Source: Clostridia bacterium (GTDB lineage Bacteria; Bacillota; Clostridia; Oscillospirales; Acutalibacteraceae). From it: a DNA stretch of 14,272 nucleotides. The translations under genes and the position numbers were made by a program. Within the stretch, counting starts at the first letter, position 1, and every line of letters begins with the position of its first letter. This document shows, one piece after another, positions 1 to 5,821 of this stretch. The stretch spans positions 1 through 14,272 of the forward strand of contig JAGBSR010000168.1 of NCBI GenBank assembly GCA_017631745.1, in the 5' to 3' direction. Under the pieces are notes generated by a model. That model saw only the letters and a list, made by a program, of their open reading frames with translations, ran no database searches and had not been told where the DNA came from.

Positions 1-720
1 ATTTTCAGTGCCTGCACGCCTGCCGCTTTCCTGAGCACCGCCCTCGATGAGGTTGGGGAGACGAAGTCCCTTTTTGCAGTAGAGTGCGCCTGTACCCTTA
101 ACGGCGTGGAATTTGTGACCTGAAAGTGAGAGCATATCAATATTCTGCTCTTTAACATCAATTTTAACGTGGCCTACTGCCTGAACAGCGTCTGTGTGGA
201 AGAGTACACCCTTATCGTGGCAGAGCTTACCGATTTCAGCGATGGGCTGAATGGTACCGATTTCGTTGTTGGCGTACATAATTGTAACAAGGCAGGTTTC
301 ATCTGTGATTGCTTTTTCTACATCTTCAACCTTAACAATACCGTTTTCATAAACATCAAGGTAAGTTACAGTGAAGCCTTCTTTTTCAAGAGCGGCCATT
401 GTATGAAGCACTGCGTGATGCTCAAACTTTGTGGTGATAAGATGCTTCTTACCTTTCTTAGCACCGAGGGCTGCTGCACCTCTGATTGCCCAGTTGTCAG
501 CTTCACTGCCGCCTGAGGTAAAGAAGATTTCTTTTTCGTCAGCACCGAGAGCTGCAGCCACCTGCTGTCTTGCTGTTCTTACGGCGCTTGCTGCAACCTG
601 ACCGATGCCGTAAAGGCTTGAGGGGTTGCCAAAATGCTCTGTCATATAGGGGAGCATAGCCTCAACTACTTTTTTTGATACGGGAGTAGTAGCGGCATTA
701 TCTGCGTATACATATCTCAT
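1..720 (-). CDS. nifS: Cysteine desulfurase NifS/IscS, N-terminal 240 residues (runs off the left edge)
   Basis: This is a PLP-dependent class V aminotransferase-fold enzyme that removes sulfur from L-cysteine for Fe-S cluster assembly and tRNA thiolation. Reading leftward from the ATG at 720-718, the frame stays open to base 1. Visible family landmarks are YADNAATTPV near the N terminus, FGNPSSLYGIGQ, the TSGGSEADNWAI segment that contacts the cofactor, the EHHAVLH stretch with the conserved histidine at about 101, the HTDAVQAVGH segment, and LSGHKF with the PLP-binding lysine at about 203. The frame ends at RRAGTEN, so the mobile loop with the catalytic cysteine lies outside the window. The start codon overlaps the iscR stop by 4 bp (ATGA), which suggests one transcript with translational coupling. 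Whether it is better called NifS or IscS cannot be settled here; clostridial IscR-linked copies are usually called NifS. Confidence 0.95.
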   Translation of the reverse strand, partial: MRYVYADNAATTPVSKKVVEAMLPYMTEHFGNPSSLYGIGQVAASAVRTARQQVAAALGADEKEIFFTSGGSEADNWAIRGAAALGAKKGKKHLITTKFEHHAVLHTMAALEKEGFTVTYLDVYENGIVKVEDVEKAITDETCLVTIMYANNEIGTIQPIAEIGKLCHDKGVLFHTDAVQAVGHVKIDVKEQNIDMLSLSGHKFHAVKGTGALYCKKGLRLPNLIEGGAQESGRRAGTEN

Positions 721-1160
721 TTCTTCAAACACTCCAATCCTGATTTTTCTGAAGCGATGCTTCTTTCCGCGAGGTCCTTGAGAGTTATTCTGCTGACTAC
801 GGAAATAGTCGCTTCGTATATCTGAGTCCAGATAAAGGACGTTACACAGTCGCAGTAATTTTCACATTTGCCGTTGTCTTCTGCGCAGGCTACGGGGGCA
901 AGGGAGCCTTCCGTAGCTTTGAGGATATCTTCAACGGTAATTTCTTCGGGTGTTCGTGTAAGATGATAACCACCCTTTGCACCGCGCACAGCTTTAACGA
1001 GACCCTCTTTTGAAAGCATATTGATAATCTGCTCAAGGTACTTTTCTGAAAGGTGCTCTCTTTCGGCTATATCTTTAAGAGATACACAGCTCTGAGCACC
1101 GTTGACTGCAAGGTCTGTCATAATGCGAAGACCGTATCTGCCCTTGGTGGATATTTTCAT
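717..1160 (-). CDS. iscR: Rrf2-family Fe-S sensing transcriptional regulator IscR
   Basis: This is a 147-residue winged-helix regulator of the Rrf2 family. The N terminus MKISTKGRYGLR and the wing VRGAKGGYHL are typical. Cysteines at 92, 99 and 105 (spacing C-x6-C-x5-C, with one more at 103) sit where IscR binds its Fe-S cluster; the related cysteine-metabolism regulator CymR lacks them, so IscR is the better call. I start at the ATG at 1160. An in-frame GTG at 1169 lies inside the Shine-Dalgarno AGAGGTGAT (1165-1173), so it cannot be the start. The gene is first in the iscR-nifS operon, and its stop overlaps the nifS start. A consensus promoter lies just upstream, with an inverted repeat touching the -10 box, which fits autoregulation. 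The target genes are inferred from the neighbourhood. Confidence 0.93.
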   Translation of the reverse strand: MKISTKGRYGLRIMTDLAVNGAQSCVSLKDIAEREHLSEKYLEQIINMLSKEGLVKAVRGAKGGYHLTRTPEEITVEDILKATEGSLAPVACAEDNGKCENYCDCVTSFIWTQIYEATISVVSRITLKDLAERSIASEKSGLECLKK

Positions 1161-1186
1161 CTTGATCACCTCTTTTGTGATAATTC

Positions 1187-1201
1187 CTACTTTAATGGTA
1201 G
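1187..1201. promoter_or_regulatory. Candidate IscR operator (inverted repeat CTAC-N7-GTAG)
   Basis: CTAC (1187-1190) and GTAG (1198-1201) form an inverted repeat around a 7-base AT-rich centre. It overlaps the inner edge of the iscR -10 box and the expected transcription start, a position suited to autorepression. The half sites are short and symmetry beyond them is weak, so this is a suggestion from position more than from motif strength. Confidence 0.4.
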
Positions 1202-1228
1202 TATATCACTAAATGCAATTCATAGCAA
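1200..1228 (-). promoter_or_regulatory. Sigma-A type promoter of iscR-nifS
   Basis: On the minus strand, -35 TTGCTA (1228-1223) is followed by a 17-base spacer and -10 TATACT (1205-1200). Transcription would start near 1193, leaving a leader of about 30 bases with the Shine-Dalgarno sequence. Bases 1229-1325, further upstream, hold nothing else I can identify. Confidence 0.75.
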
Positions 1229-1342
1229 GCAGATATGAATTATTTGTTGTAGAAATAAGTGTTGCCGAAACAGCGGAAAGTTATGCAATATATACAAATT
1301 TTGCCAATTGCATCAATTCAGGTGGGCAGTAGCGGTGAGGTC

Positions 1343-1422
1343 GGTGGCTCCGTGAAATCGCAAAGCGATTTCCGCAGATGCCCTCAGGGCATCTGTGCGC
1401 CGTGAACGGCGACGGAGCCACC
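1343..1422 (+). repeat. Cloverleaf intergenic repeat, copy A
   Basis: The outer stem is a perfect 11 bp: GGTGGCTCCGT (1343-1353) with ACGGAGCCACC (1412-1422). Three hairpins fill the interior end to end. H1 is 1354-1361/1365-1372 (8 bp, AAA loop). H2 is 1373-1383/1387-1397 (11 bp including one G-T wobble, TCA loop). H3 is 1398-1402/1407-1411 (5 bp, TGAA loop). No base at the four-way junction is unpaired. An extra outer pairing AGCGGT (1330-1335) with ACCGCT (1434-1439) may extend the element to about 110 bp. It lies downstream of the rodA-like gene's terminator on the minus strand. Plus orientation is defined as the GAAA-hairpin first. Confidence 0.9.
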
Positions 1423-1436
1423 GTGTTCCCTTTACC

Positions 1437-1464
1437 GCTCACTCATCGTGATTCGTCAGTGAGC
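1437..1464. other. Hairpin-forming inverted repeat
   Basis: GCTCACT (1437-1443) and AGTGAGC (1458-1464) form a perfect 7 bp stem with a 14-base loop, between cloverleaf copy A and the terminator of the upstream minus-strand gene. It shares bases with the flank of copy A. No T-tract follows on either strand. Confidence 0.5.
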
Positions 1465-1513
1465 AACATAAAAGCAGGAGATAAGGCTGCGATAAACAGC
1501 AAAGTCTCCTGCT
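1465..1513 (-). terminator. Intrinsic terminator of the rodA-like gene
   Basis: On the minus strand, AGCAGGAG (1513-1506) pairs with CTCCTGCT (1480-1473), 8 bp, with an inner 4 bp GCTG/CAGC pairing inside the 25-base loop. A short TTTTAT tail follows. It starts 12 bases after the stop codon. The T-tract is brief, so it may be a modest terminator. Confidence 0.6.
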
Positions 1514-1525
1514 GAGATTTAAAAA

Positions 1526-2710
1526 TCAGTTGTAGCTTCTTGCCATACGTGCATATCGGAAATCCTCATAAGCAATGCCGCTTGAAGAACGGTAAATGCT
1601 CAGAATAAGTCCGATAGCAAGATAAAGGCAGATAACAGATGTACCGCCGGCACTGATGAAGGGAAGTGTAATACCGATAACGGGAAGAAGTCTTGTGCAC
1701 ATTCCGATGTTGATTATAGCCTGGAACAAAATCATAAATGCAACACCGTAGCACATCATTTCAGCGGCAAAGTTACCTGAGCGTCTGCCGACTATTACAA
1801 TTCTGATTGCAAGCAGAGCGAAAAGGAGAATCAGAATAAAAGCACCGATGAAACCTGTTTCTTCACATACAACAGAGAAAATCATATCGTTTTGTCTCTC
1901 AGGAAGAAGAGTGCTGTGTGAAAGTTCACCCTCAAAAAGACCCATTCCCGAGAAGCCACCGTTGATGATAGCTTTTCTTGCCTGATTCTGCTGATATATT
2001 TCTGTCGGATACGCGTCGGGATTGAAGAGGGCAAGTATTCGGTTTCGCTGAATGTCGTCGAAAACCTTGAGCCATATTACAGGCGATGCCGCAACAACTG
2101 CCAAGGCGCCTGCAGGGAAGTATAACCAATGTACACCTGCGGCAAACATCATACCGATGAACATAAGAATGAATATAAGAGCTGAGCCCATATCACCTGT
2201 TACCACAACAAGAAGAATTGGGATAGCGGCGTGAACACAAAGGAAAAACACATTTTTAAGAGTGGAAACATTGTTTTTAACCTTGCTCAGATGAAAAGCG
2301 AAGGTTATGATGAAGCCTATTTTTACAAGCTCCGAGGGCTGAAAATACAGCGAGCCGATTTTGTACCAGGAGAAAGCATCGCTTCTGCCTTCGGGCGAAA
2401 CACCGAAAGGAAAAAGTCCCAGCATCATCAGCACACAAGCAAGACCCACAAGTGGCCACAGCTTAAGGATAATATCGTAGTCAATGAATGAGATTACCAT
2501 AGCCGCAACAAGACCCATACAGGTTGCCAGCACCATAACCTTGGCGTCTCGGGAAAAAAGAGTTTCGCCGCTGTAGGTTGCACTACTTACCATAATTATA
2601 CCGAATACCGATAAGGCGAGGCAGATTACCAGAAACAAGATGTCTGTTTTCAGCACAACATCTTTTATGTTGATTTGCTTTATAAGCTTTTTTATATTCT
2701 GTAAATTCAA
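1526..2710 (-). CDS. SEDS-family peptidoglycan glycosyltransferase (RodA/FtsW/SpoVE)
   Basis: This is a 394-residue polytopic membrane protein of the SEDS family, the peptidoglycan polymerases that work with class B penicillin-binding proteins in elongation (RodA), division (FtsW) or spore cortex synthesis (SpoVE). Family marks are LYFQPSELVKI near 121-131, the LLPERQNDMIF loop near 268-278 with candidate catalytic Asp275 (family usual: PE-x-HTDFIF), and PFISAGGTS near the C terminus before the last helix. The QND in place of HTD is a divergent reading of the catalytic loop but keeps the aspartate. The start is TTG at 2710, supported by Shine-Dalgarno GGATGTGAT (2714-2722) three bases upstream; no ATG upstream is in frame. 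It stands alone between its own promoter and terminator, with no mre or pbp gene beside it, so RodA versus FtsW cannot be decided by context. Length favours RodA. Confidence 0.9.
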   Translation of the reverse strand: MNLQNIKKLIKQINIKDVVLKTDILFLVICLALSVFGIIMVSSATYSGETLFSRDAKVMVLATCMGLVAAMVISFIDYDIILKLWPLVGLACVLMMLGLFPFGVSPEGRSDAFSWYKIGSLYFQPSELVKIGFIITFAFHLSKVKNNVSTLKNVFFLCVHAAIPILLVVVTGDMGSALIFILMFIGMMFAAGVHWLYFPAGALAVVAASPVIWLKVFDDIQRNRILALFNPDAYPTEIYQQNQARKAIINGGFSGMGLFEGELSHSTLLPERQNDMIFSVVCEETGFIGAFILILLFALLAIRIVIVGRRSGNFAAEMMCYGVAFMILFQAIINIGMCTRLLPVIGITLPFISAGGTSVICLYLAIGLILSIYRSSSGIAYEDFRYARMARSYN

Positions 2711-2713
2711 AGT

Positions 2714-2722
2714 ATCACATCC
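2714..2722 (-). promoter_or_regulatory. Ribosome binding site that fixes a TTG start
   Basis: GGATGTGAT on the minus strand matches the GGAGGTGAT anti-SD complement at 8 of 9 positions and lies three bases before the TTG at 2710. Nearby ATG (2720) and GTG (2718) triplets fall inside this site and are out of frame. Confidence 0.6.
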
Positions 2723-2745
2723 GAAGTTTTATTTAACTTGTAATC

Positions 2746-2774
2746 ATTATATTATGAAACAAGGAATATTTCAA
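2746..2774 (-). promoter_or_regulatory. Promoter of the rodA-like gene
   Basis: On the minus strand, -35 TTGAAA (2774-2769), a 17-base spacer and -10 TATAAT (2751-2746). It is divergent from, and 21 bp away from, the tsaE promoter. Confidence 0.8.
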
Positions 2775-2795
2775 GAGCAAAGTTAATTTATAAAG

Positions 2796-2823
2796 TTGAC
2801 TTATTGATTTTTTATGATACAAT
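2796..2823 (+). promoter_or_regulatory. Promoter of tsaE-tsaB
   Basis: -35 TTGACT (2796-2801), a 16-base spacer and -10 TACAAT (2818-2823). The TG at 2815-2816 makes an extended -10. The leader to the start codon is about 30 bases. Confidence 0.75.
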
Positions 2824-2845
2824 GTATTAGTTATATTTAGTTAAA

Positions 2846-2853
2846 AGAGGTGA
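2846..2853 (+). promoter_or_regulatory. Ribosome binding site that sets the tsaE TTG start
   Basis: AGAGGTGA lies five bases before TTG at 2859. The in-frame GTG at 2850 is part of this site and so is unlikely to be the start. Confidence 0.65.
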
Positions 2854-2858
2854 AGAGC

Positions 2859-3302
2859 TTGCTCAGATTTTATTCTTCCTGTGTCAGAGATACAGAGGTA
2901 ATAGCAGAAAAATTAGGCAGCACACTCAAAAGCGGGAATGTTGTTGCATATTTCGGCGGTCTCGGTATGGGCAAAACTGCTTTCACCCGAGGTCTTGCAA
3001 AGGGCATGGGTATCACTGCTGATGTAGCAAGTCCCACTTTTGCAATAGTAAATGACTACGGCGGAAATCCTCCGCTTGTTCATTTTGATATGTATAAGGT
3101 TGATAGTTGGGATGATCTTTATTCAAGCGGCTTTTTTGATTACCTTGATATGGGTGCTGTGTTGGCTGTTGAATGGAGCGAAAATATTGAAAACGCCCTG
3201 CCTGACGACACTATAAGAGTTATTATTGAGCAAGGTAAAAACGAAACCGACAGAATTATTACAATTGAAGGAATAGATGAAAATGAAAATTTTAGCTGTT
3301 GA
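2859..3302 (+). CDS. tsaE: tRNA threonylcarbamoyladenosine biosynthesis ATPase TsaE
   Basis: This is a small P-loop ATPase of 147 residues, the usual family length. It acts with TsaB and TsaD in attaching threonylcarbamoyl to A37 of ANN-decoding tRNAs (t6A). Walker A is GGLGMGKT at residues 33-40. The family segment SPTFAIVNDY follows, then HFDMYKVD and the EWSENI stretch with its conserved tryptophan. I start at TTG 2859 from the ribosome binding site at 2846-2853. The last 26 bases overlap tsaB in another frame, so the two are almost certainly one operon with coupled translation. Confidence 0.93.
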   Translation: MLRFYSSCVRDTEVIAEKLGSTLKSGNVVAYFGGLGMGKTAFTRGLAKGMGITADVASPTFAIVNDYGGNPPLVHFDMYKVDSWDDLYSSGFFDYLDMGAVLAVEWSENIENALPDDTIRVIIEQGKNETDRIITIEGIDENENFSC

Positions 3303-3960
3303 TACAAGCGCTGTATGTGCATCTGTTGCTGTAACGCAAGACGGCAAAATATTATCTGAAAGCAGTATTAATACAGGGCTTACACATTCGAGGACTCTTA
3401 TGCCGATGATTGATGCCGTGCTCAGAAACGGTGAGATTGCAATGGAAAGCATTGATATGTTTGCCTGCAGTGTGGGTCCCGGCTCTTTTACGGGTATCAG
3501 AATCGGTGTAGCAGCAATAAAAGGGCTTTGTGATGCTCTTTCAAAAAAATGTGTTCCTGTGTCAACTCTCGAAGCTCTTGCTTATAATCTTATCGGCAGA
3601 AACTGCACTGCAGTAAGTGTAATGGATGCAAGATGCAATCAGGTTTACTGTGCTGTTTTCCTTGTCGACGGTGAAGAAGTGTCACGACTTACCGAAGATA
3701 TGGCACTTAAAATTGAAGATCTCGCCAAGCTGCTTGAAGACTATGAAAATATTATCTTTGTCGGTGACGGCGCTAAGCTTTGCCATAAAGCTTTAGGCTA
3801 TGAAAAAGCACCTGCCAACTGCGAATATCAGAGAGGCAGCAGTGTTTGCTTTGCGGCGATGAATCATATTGATGAGGCGCTTGAGTCAAAAGAGCTTCTG
3901 CCTGTTTATCTCAGACTGCCTCAGGCTGAAAGAGAGCTTAAGGCCAGACAGAAACAATAA
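3277..3960 (+). CDS. tsaB: t6A biosynthesis protein TsaB (YeaZ)
   Basis: TsaB is an inactive ASKHA-fold partner of the t6A synthase TsaD and the scaffold of the TsaBDE complex. The 227-residue protein opens with the family's ILAVDTS strand and carries the signature VGPGSFTGIRIGVAA around residues 66-80, with THS near 36-38. ATG 3277 has GAAGGA four bases upstream; ATG 3283, six bases on, gives the commoner N terminus MKILAVDTS with a 10-base spacing, so either could be used. It overlaps tsaE and ends 12 bases before a strong terminator. The usual followers rimI and tsaD are not here, so TsaD must be encoded elsewhere if the pathway is complete. Confidence 0.94.
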   Translation: MKMKILAVDTSAVCASVAVTQDGKILSESSINTGLTHSRTLMPMIDAVLRNGEIAMESIDMFACSVGPGSFTGIRIGVAAIKGLCDALSKKCVPVSTLEALAYNLIGRNCTAVSVMDARCNQVYCAVFLVDGEEVSRLTEDMALKIEDLAKLLEDYENIIFVGDGAKLCHKALGYEKAPANCEYQRGSSVCFAAMNHIDEALESKELLPVYLRLPQAERELKARQKQ

Positions 3961-3971
3961 TCTTATACGAG

Positions 3972-4002
3972 GAAGGCGCCTGAAGAGGTGTCTTCTTTTT
4001 TT
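3972..4002 (+). terminator. Intrinsic terminator of tsaE-tsaB
   Basis: GAAGGCGCC (3972-3980) pairs with GGTGTCTTC (3987-3995), 9 bp with two G-T wobbles and a 6-base loop, followed by seven Ts (3996-4002). Confidence 0.88.
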
Positions 4003-4027
4003 GTCAGGCGGTGCTGGCGGTGAGAAA

Positions 4028-4104
4028 GGGCTCCGTGAAATCGCCCAAGGCGATTTCCGAGGATGCCCTCGGGCATCCTCGCGCCGTAAACGGCGACGGA
4101 GCCC
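4028..4104 (+). repeat. Cloverleaf intergenic repeat, copy B
   Basis: The outer stem is 9 bp: GGGCTCCGT (4028-4036) with ACGGAGCCC (4096-4104). H1 is 4037-4045/4049-4057 (9 bp, CAA loop). H2 is 4058-4067/4072-4081 (10 bp, CTCG loop). H3 is 4082-4086/4091-4095 (5 bp, TAAA loop). The four helices abut with no unpaired base at the junction. It has the same orientation and nearest sequence to copy A, including flanks GCGGTGAG on the left and CCGT.TTCCC on the right; GGCGG (4016-4020) can pair with CCGCC (4118-4122). It begins 26 bases after the tsaB terminator. Confidence 0.92.
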
Positions 4105-4142
4105 CCGTTTCCCGTTTCCGCCCGCTAAATAACAGCAGAGTA

Positions 4143-4154
4143 AACCTTAAGGTT
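4143..4154. promoter_or_regulatory. Perfect 12-bp palindrome upstream of rpiB
   Basis: AACCTTAAGGTT is a perfect palindrome ending 10 bases before the -35 box of the rpiB promoter, a place where an activator or repressor could bind. No regulator is identified. Confidence 0.35.
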
Positions 4155-4164
4155 ACATATCATC

Positions 4165-4193
4165 TTTACAAAAGACACAATCTGTGATATTAT
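4165..4193 (+). promoter_or_regulatory. Promoter of rpiB and the GH18 gene
   Basis: -35 TTTACA (4165-4170), a 17-base spacer and -10 TATTAT (4188-4193). Confidence 0.7.
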
Positions 4194-4226
4194 ATCCCTA
4201 TAATAAACTCAAAGGAGAGATAAAAA

Positions 4227-4676
4227 ATGATAGCTTTAGGTGCAGACCACGGCGGATACTACTTAAAAGAAGAAATCAAAAAACATCTTGAAGAAAGAGG
4301 CATCGAATACAAGGACTTCGGCACATACACACCCGAATCTATCGACTATGCCGCAATCGCTTATAAAACCTGCAAATCGGTTACAGCAGGTGAATGTGAA
4401 AAGGCAATTCTTTGCTGCGGCACAGGTATCGGCATTTCAATGGCAGCAAATAAAGTAAAGGGTATAAGAGCTGCTTGCTGCAGTGATTATTTCAGCGCAA
4501 AGTTTACCCGTCTTCACAACGACGCAAATGCACTTTGTCTTGGCGGCAGAGTTGTAGGTGCAGGTCTTGCGATTGAAATGGTTGATGTTTTCATCGATAC
4601 AGAATTCGAGGGCGGCAGACATCAGAGAAGAATTGATCAGATTATGGCAATTCAGAACGGCGTATTTGAGGGTTGA
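4227..4676 (+). CDS. rpiB: Ribose-5-phosphate isomerase B
   Basis: This RpiB/LacAB-family sugar-phosphate isomerase is 149 residues long, the usual size. RpiB interconverts ribose 5-phosphate and ribulose 5-phosphate in the non-oxidative pentose phosphate pathway. The N terminus MIALGADHGG, the active-site stretch CCGTGIGISMAANK (catalytic cysteine about 64) and the RLHNDANAL segment with a histidine near 97 are classic. AAAGGAGAG precedes the ATG at a normal distance. The stop overlaps the TTG just before the next gene's start, so the two are co-transcribed. The related allose-6-phosphate or galactose-6-phosphate isomerase activities are possible, but no allose or lactose genes are nearby. 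Confidence 0.95.
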   Translation: MIALGADHGGYYLKEEIKKHLEERGIEYKDFGTYTPESIDYAAIAYKTCKSVTAGECEKAILCCGTGIGISMAANKVKGIRAACCSDYFSAKFTRLHNDANALCLGGRVVGAGLAIEMVDVFIDTEFEGGRHQRRIDQIMAIQNGVFEG

Positions 4677-4678
4677 TT

Positions 4679-5695
4679 ATGTTTATTAAAAGAATAATTG
4701 CATTTTTTACTGCTGTGATGAGTATACTGTCGGGCTTTTTAGGCCTTGGCGGTATCAAGGAGCAAAAGGCAGAAACTTTCAGAGTTACAACCTATGTTGT
4801 TGCTGATTATGTTCAGGATATAAATACTCTTCACAGTGAAGATTTTGACATTATTACCGATGTTATTCTTTTCGGTGCGGCGACATTTGATAATAAAGGC
4901 AATGTATATGTTAATGATGAGTCGCTCTCAAAGGCACTCCAAAACCTCAGAACGGTTATAGGTGACAGAGATATACATATGACTCTCAATATTCTCGGCC
5001 CCGGCGGACATACTGATTCAACTGTCTGGGAAGATCAGATGGAAGCTCAGAGTGACGAGCATAACAAGGCTTTTGCCAGCGGTGTACTTGAAGACAATAT
5101 CATAGCGGTTCTTGATAAATACGATCTCGACGGTGTACACTTTGACTATGAGCACCCGCTTTCAAATAAGGCATGGAATAAGTTCAACAGATTTCTGGTA
5201 TCTATAGGCAAAAAGCTCGGCGAGAGAAGCGTGGGCGTTTCGCTGTGCGAATGGAATCTTAAACTTTCAACACAGGCTCTCAGATATGTTGATACTGTAG
5301 AGGTTATGCTCTATGATATTTTTGATGCTGAGGGCAGACACGCTACCACTGAAACAATGAAAGAAAATGCCAAGCAGATCGGTCTTTCGGGTATACCGTA
5401 TGAAAAAGTAAATATCGGCTTGCCATTTTATTCAAGGCCTACCGATAGAGGAGCATATTGGTATTCCTATAACGGTTATGCAGATGTTCTCGATGAAAAC
5501 GGCTATTACACTGACGAAAATATCGGCAAGACATTCTGGTTCAACACTCCTGACGTTATTGCAGAAAAGACAGATTTCGCTATAAAGGGCGGCTACGGCG
5601 GTGTAATGATCTGGCACTACACCTGCGATTTCCCATCAAGCAATGAAGCTTCACTTCTCGGCAGTATCGGTGAAGTTATAGTTGAAAACTATTGA
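4679..5695 (+). CDS. GH18-family glycoside hydrolase (chitinase-like), N-terminally anchored
   Basis: This protein of 338 residues has an N-terminal hydrophobic segment (about 4-26, after MFIKR) that acts as a signal peptide or membrane anchor; no lipobox cysteine is seen. The catalytic domain is GH18: LDGVHFDYEHP is the DxxDxDxE motif, with Asp151, Asp156 and catalytic acid Glu158. The C-terminal stretch GGVMIWHYTCD matches the last barrel strand with its conserved tryptophan. No LysM, carbohydrate-binding or S-layer domain is present. ATG 4679 has GAGGG six bases upstream; TTG 4673 is also in frame but overlaps the rpiB stop and is poorly spaced. GH18 enzymes cleave beta-1,4 GlcNAc linkages of chitin, N-glycans or peptidoglycan-like substrates; which one applies here is not shown. 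Confidence 0.88.
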   Translation: MFIKRIIAFFTAVMSILSGFLGLGGIKEQKAETFRVTTYVVADYVQDINTLHSEDFDIITDVILFGAATFDNKGNVYVNDESLSKALQNLRTVIGDRDIHMTLNILGPGGHTDSTVWEDQMEAQSDEHNKAFASGVLEDNIIAVLDKYDLDGVHFDYEHPLSNKAWNKFNRFLVSIGKKLGERSVGVSLCEWNLKLSTQALRYVDTVEVMLYDIFDAEGRHATTETMKENAKQIGLSGIPYEKVNIGLPFYSRPTDRGAYWYSYNGYADVLDENGYYTDENIGKTFWFNTPDVIAEKTDFAIKGGYGGVMIWHYTCDFPSSNEASLLGSIGEVIVENY

Positions 5696-5709
5696 TAAAC
5701 AAAATACAG

Positions 5710-5753
5710 CCACCTATTTTTCTGAAAGTGTGAAGAACAGGTGGTTTATTTTT
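5710..5753 (+). terminator. Intrinsic terminator after the GH18 gene
   Basis: CCACCT (5710-5715) pairs with AGGTGG (5739-5744); an inner TTCT/AGAA pairing shortens the loop. The tail is TTTATTTTT. Unlike the other gene-end terminators in this window, it is not followed by a cloverleaf repeat. Confidence 0.65.
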
Positions 5754-5765
5754 CTGCTTTTGCAA

Positions 5766-5794
5766 TTGAACTATATATTAAAATGTTATATAAT
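5766..5794 (+). promoter_or_regulatory. Promoter of the PH-like membrane protein gene
   Basis: -35 TTGAAC (5766-5771), a 17-base spacer and -10 TATAAT (5789-5794), just after the GH18 terminator. Confidence 0.75.
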
Positions 5795-5821
5795 GCAGGT
5801 ATAGTAATGAAGGGGGAAAAT

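Noticed and set aside
169..516. 115-aa plus-strand frame opposite nifS
   Set aside because: It lies fully within the conserved nifS coding sequence on the other strand and has no ribosome binding site or family resemblance.
1343..1422. Cloverleaf copies as tRNA or tRNA-like genes
   Set aside because: The outer stem is 9-11 bp rather than 7, hairpin loops are 2-4 bases rather than 7, there are no T-loop or CCA signatures, and the junction has no linkers.
4028..4104. Cloverleaf copies as ordinary intrinsic terminators
   Set aside because: None is followed by a T-tract on either strand, and a separate good terminator already precedes each copy.
3869..4132. 87-aa plus-strand frame overlapping the tsaB end and copy B
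   Set aside because: It begins inside tsaB in another frame, crosses a terminator, and its tail is repeat-derived Arg/Pro sequence.
5741..5821. Upstream extension of the PH-like gene to 5741
   Set aside because: The extension covers the GH18 terminator and the -35 and -10 boxes; only ATG 5822 has a proper ribosome binding site.
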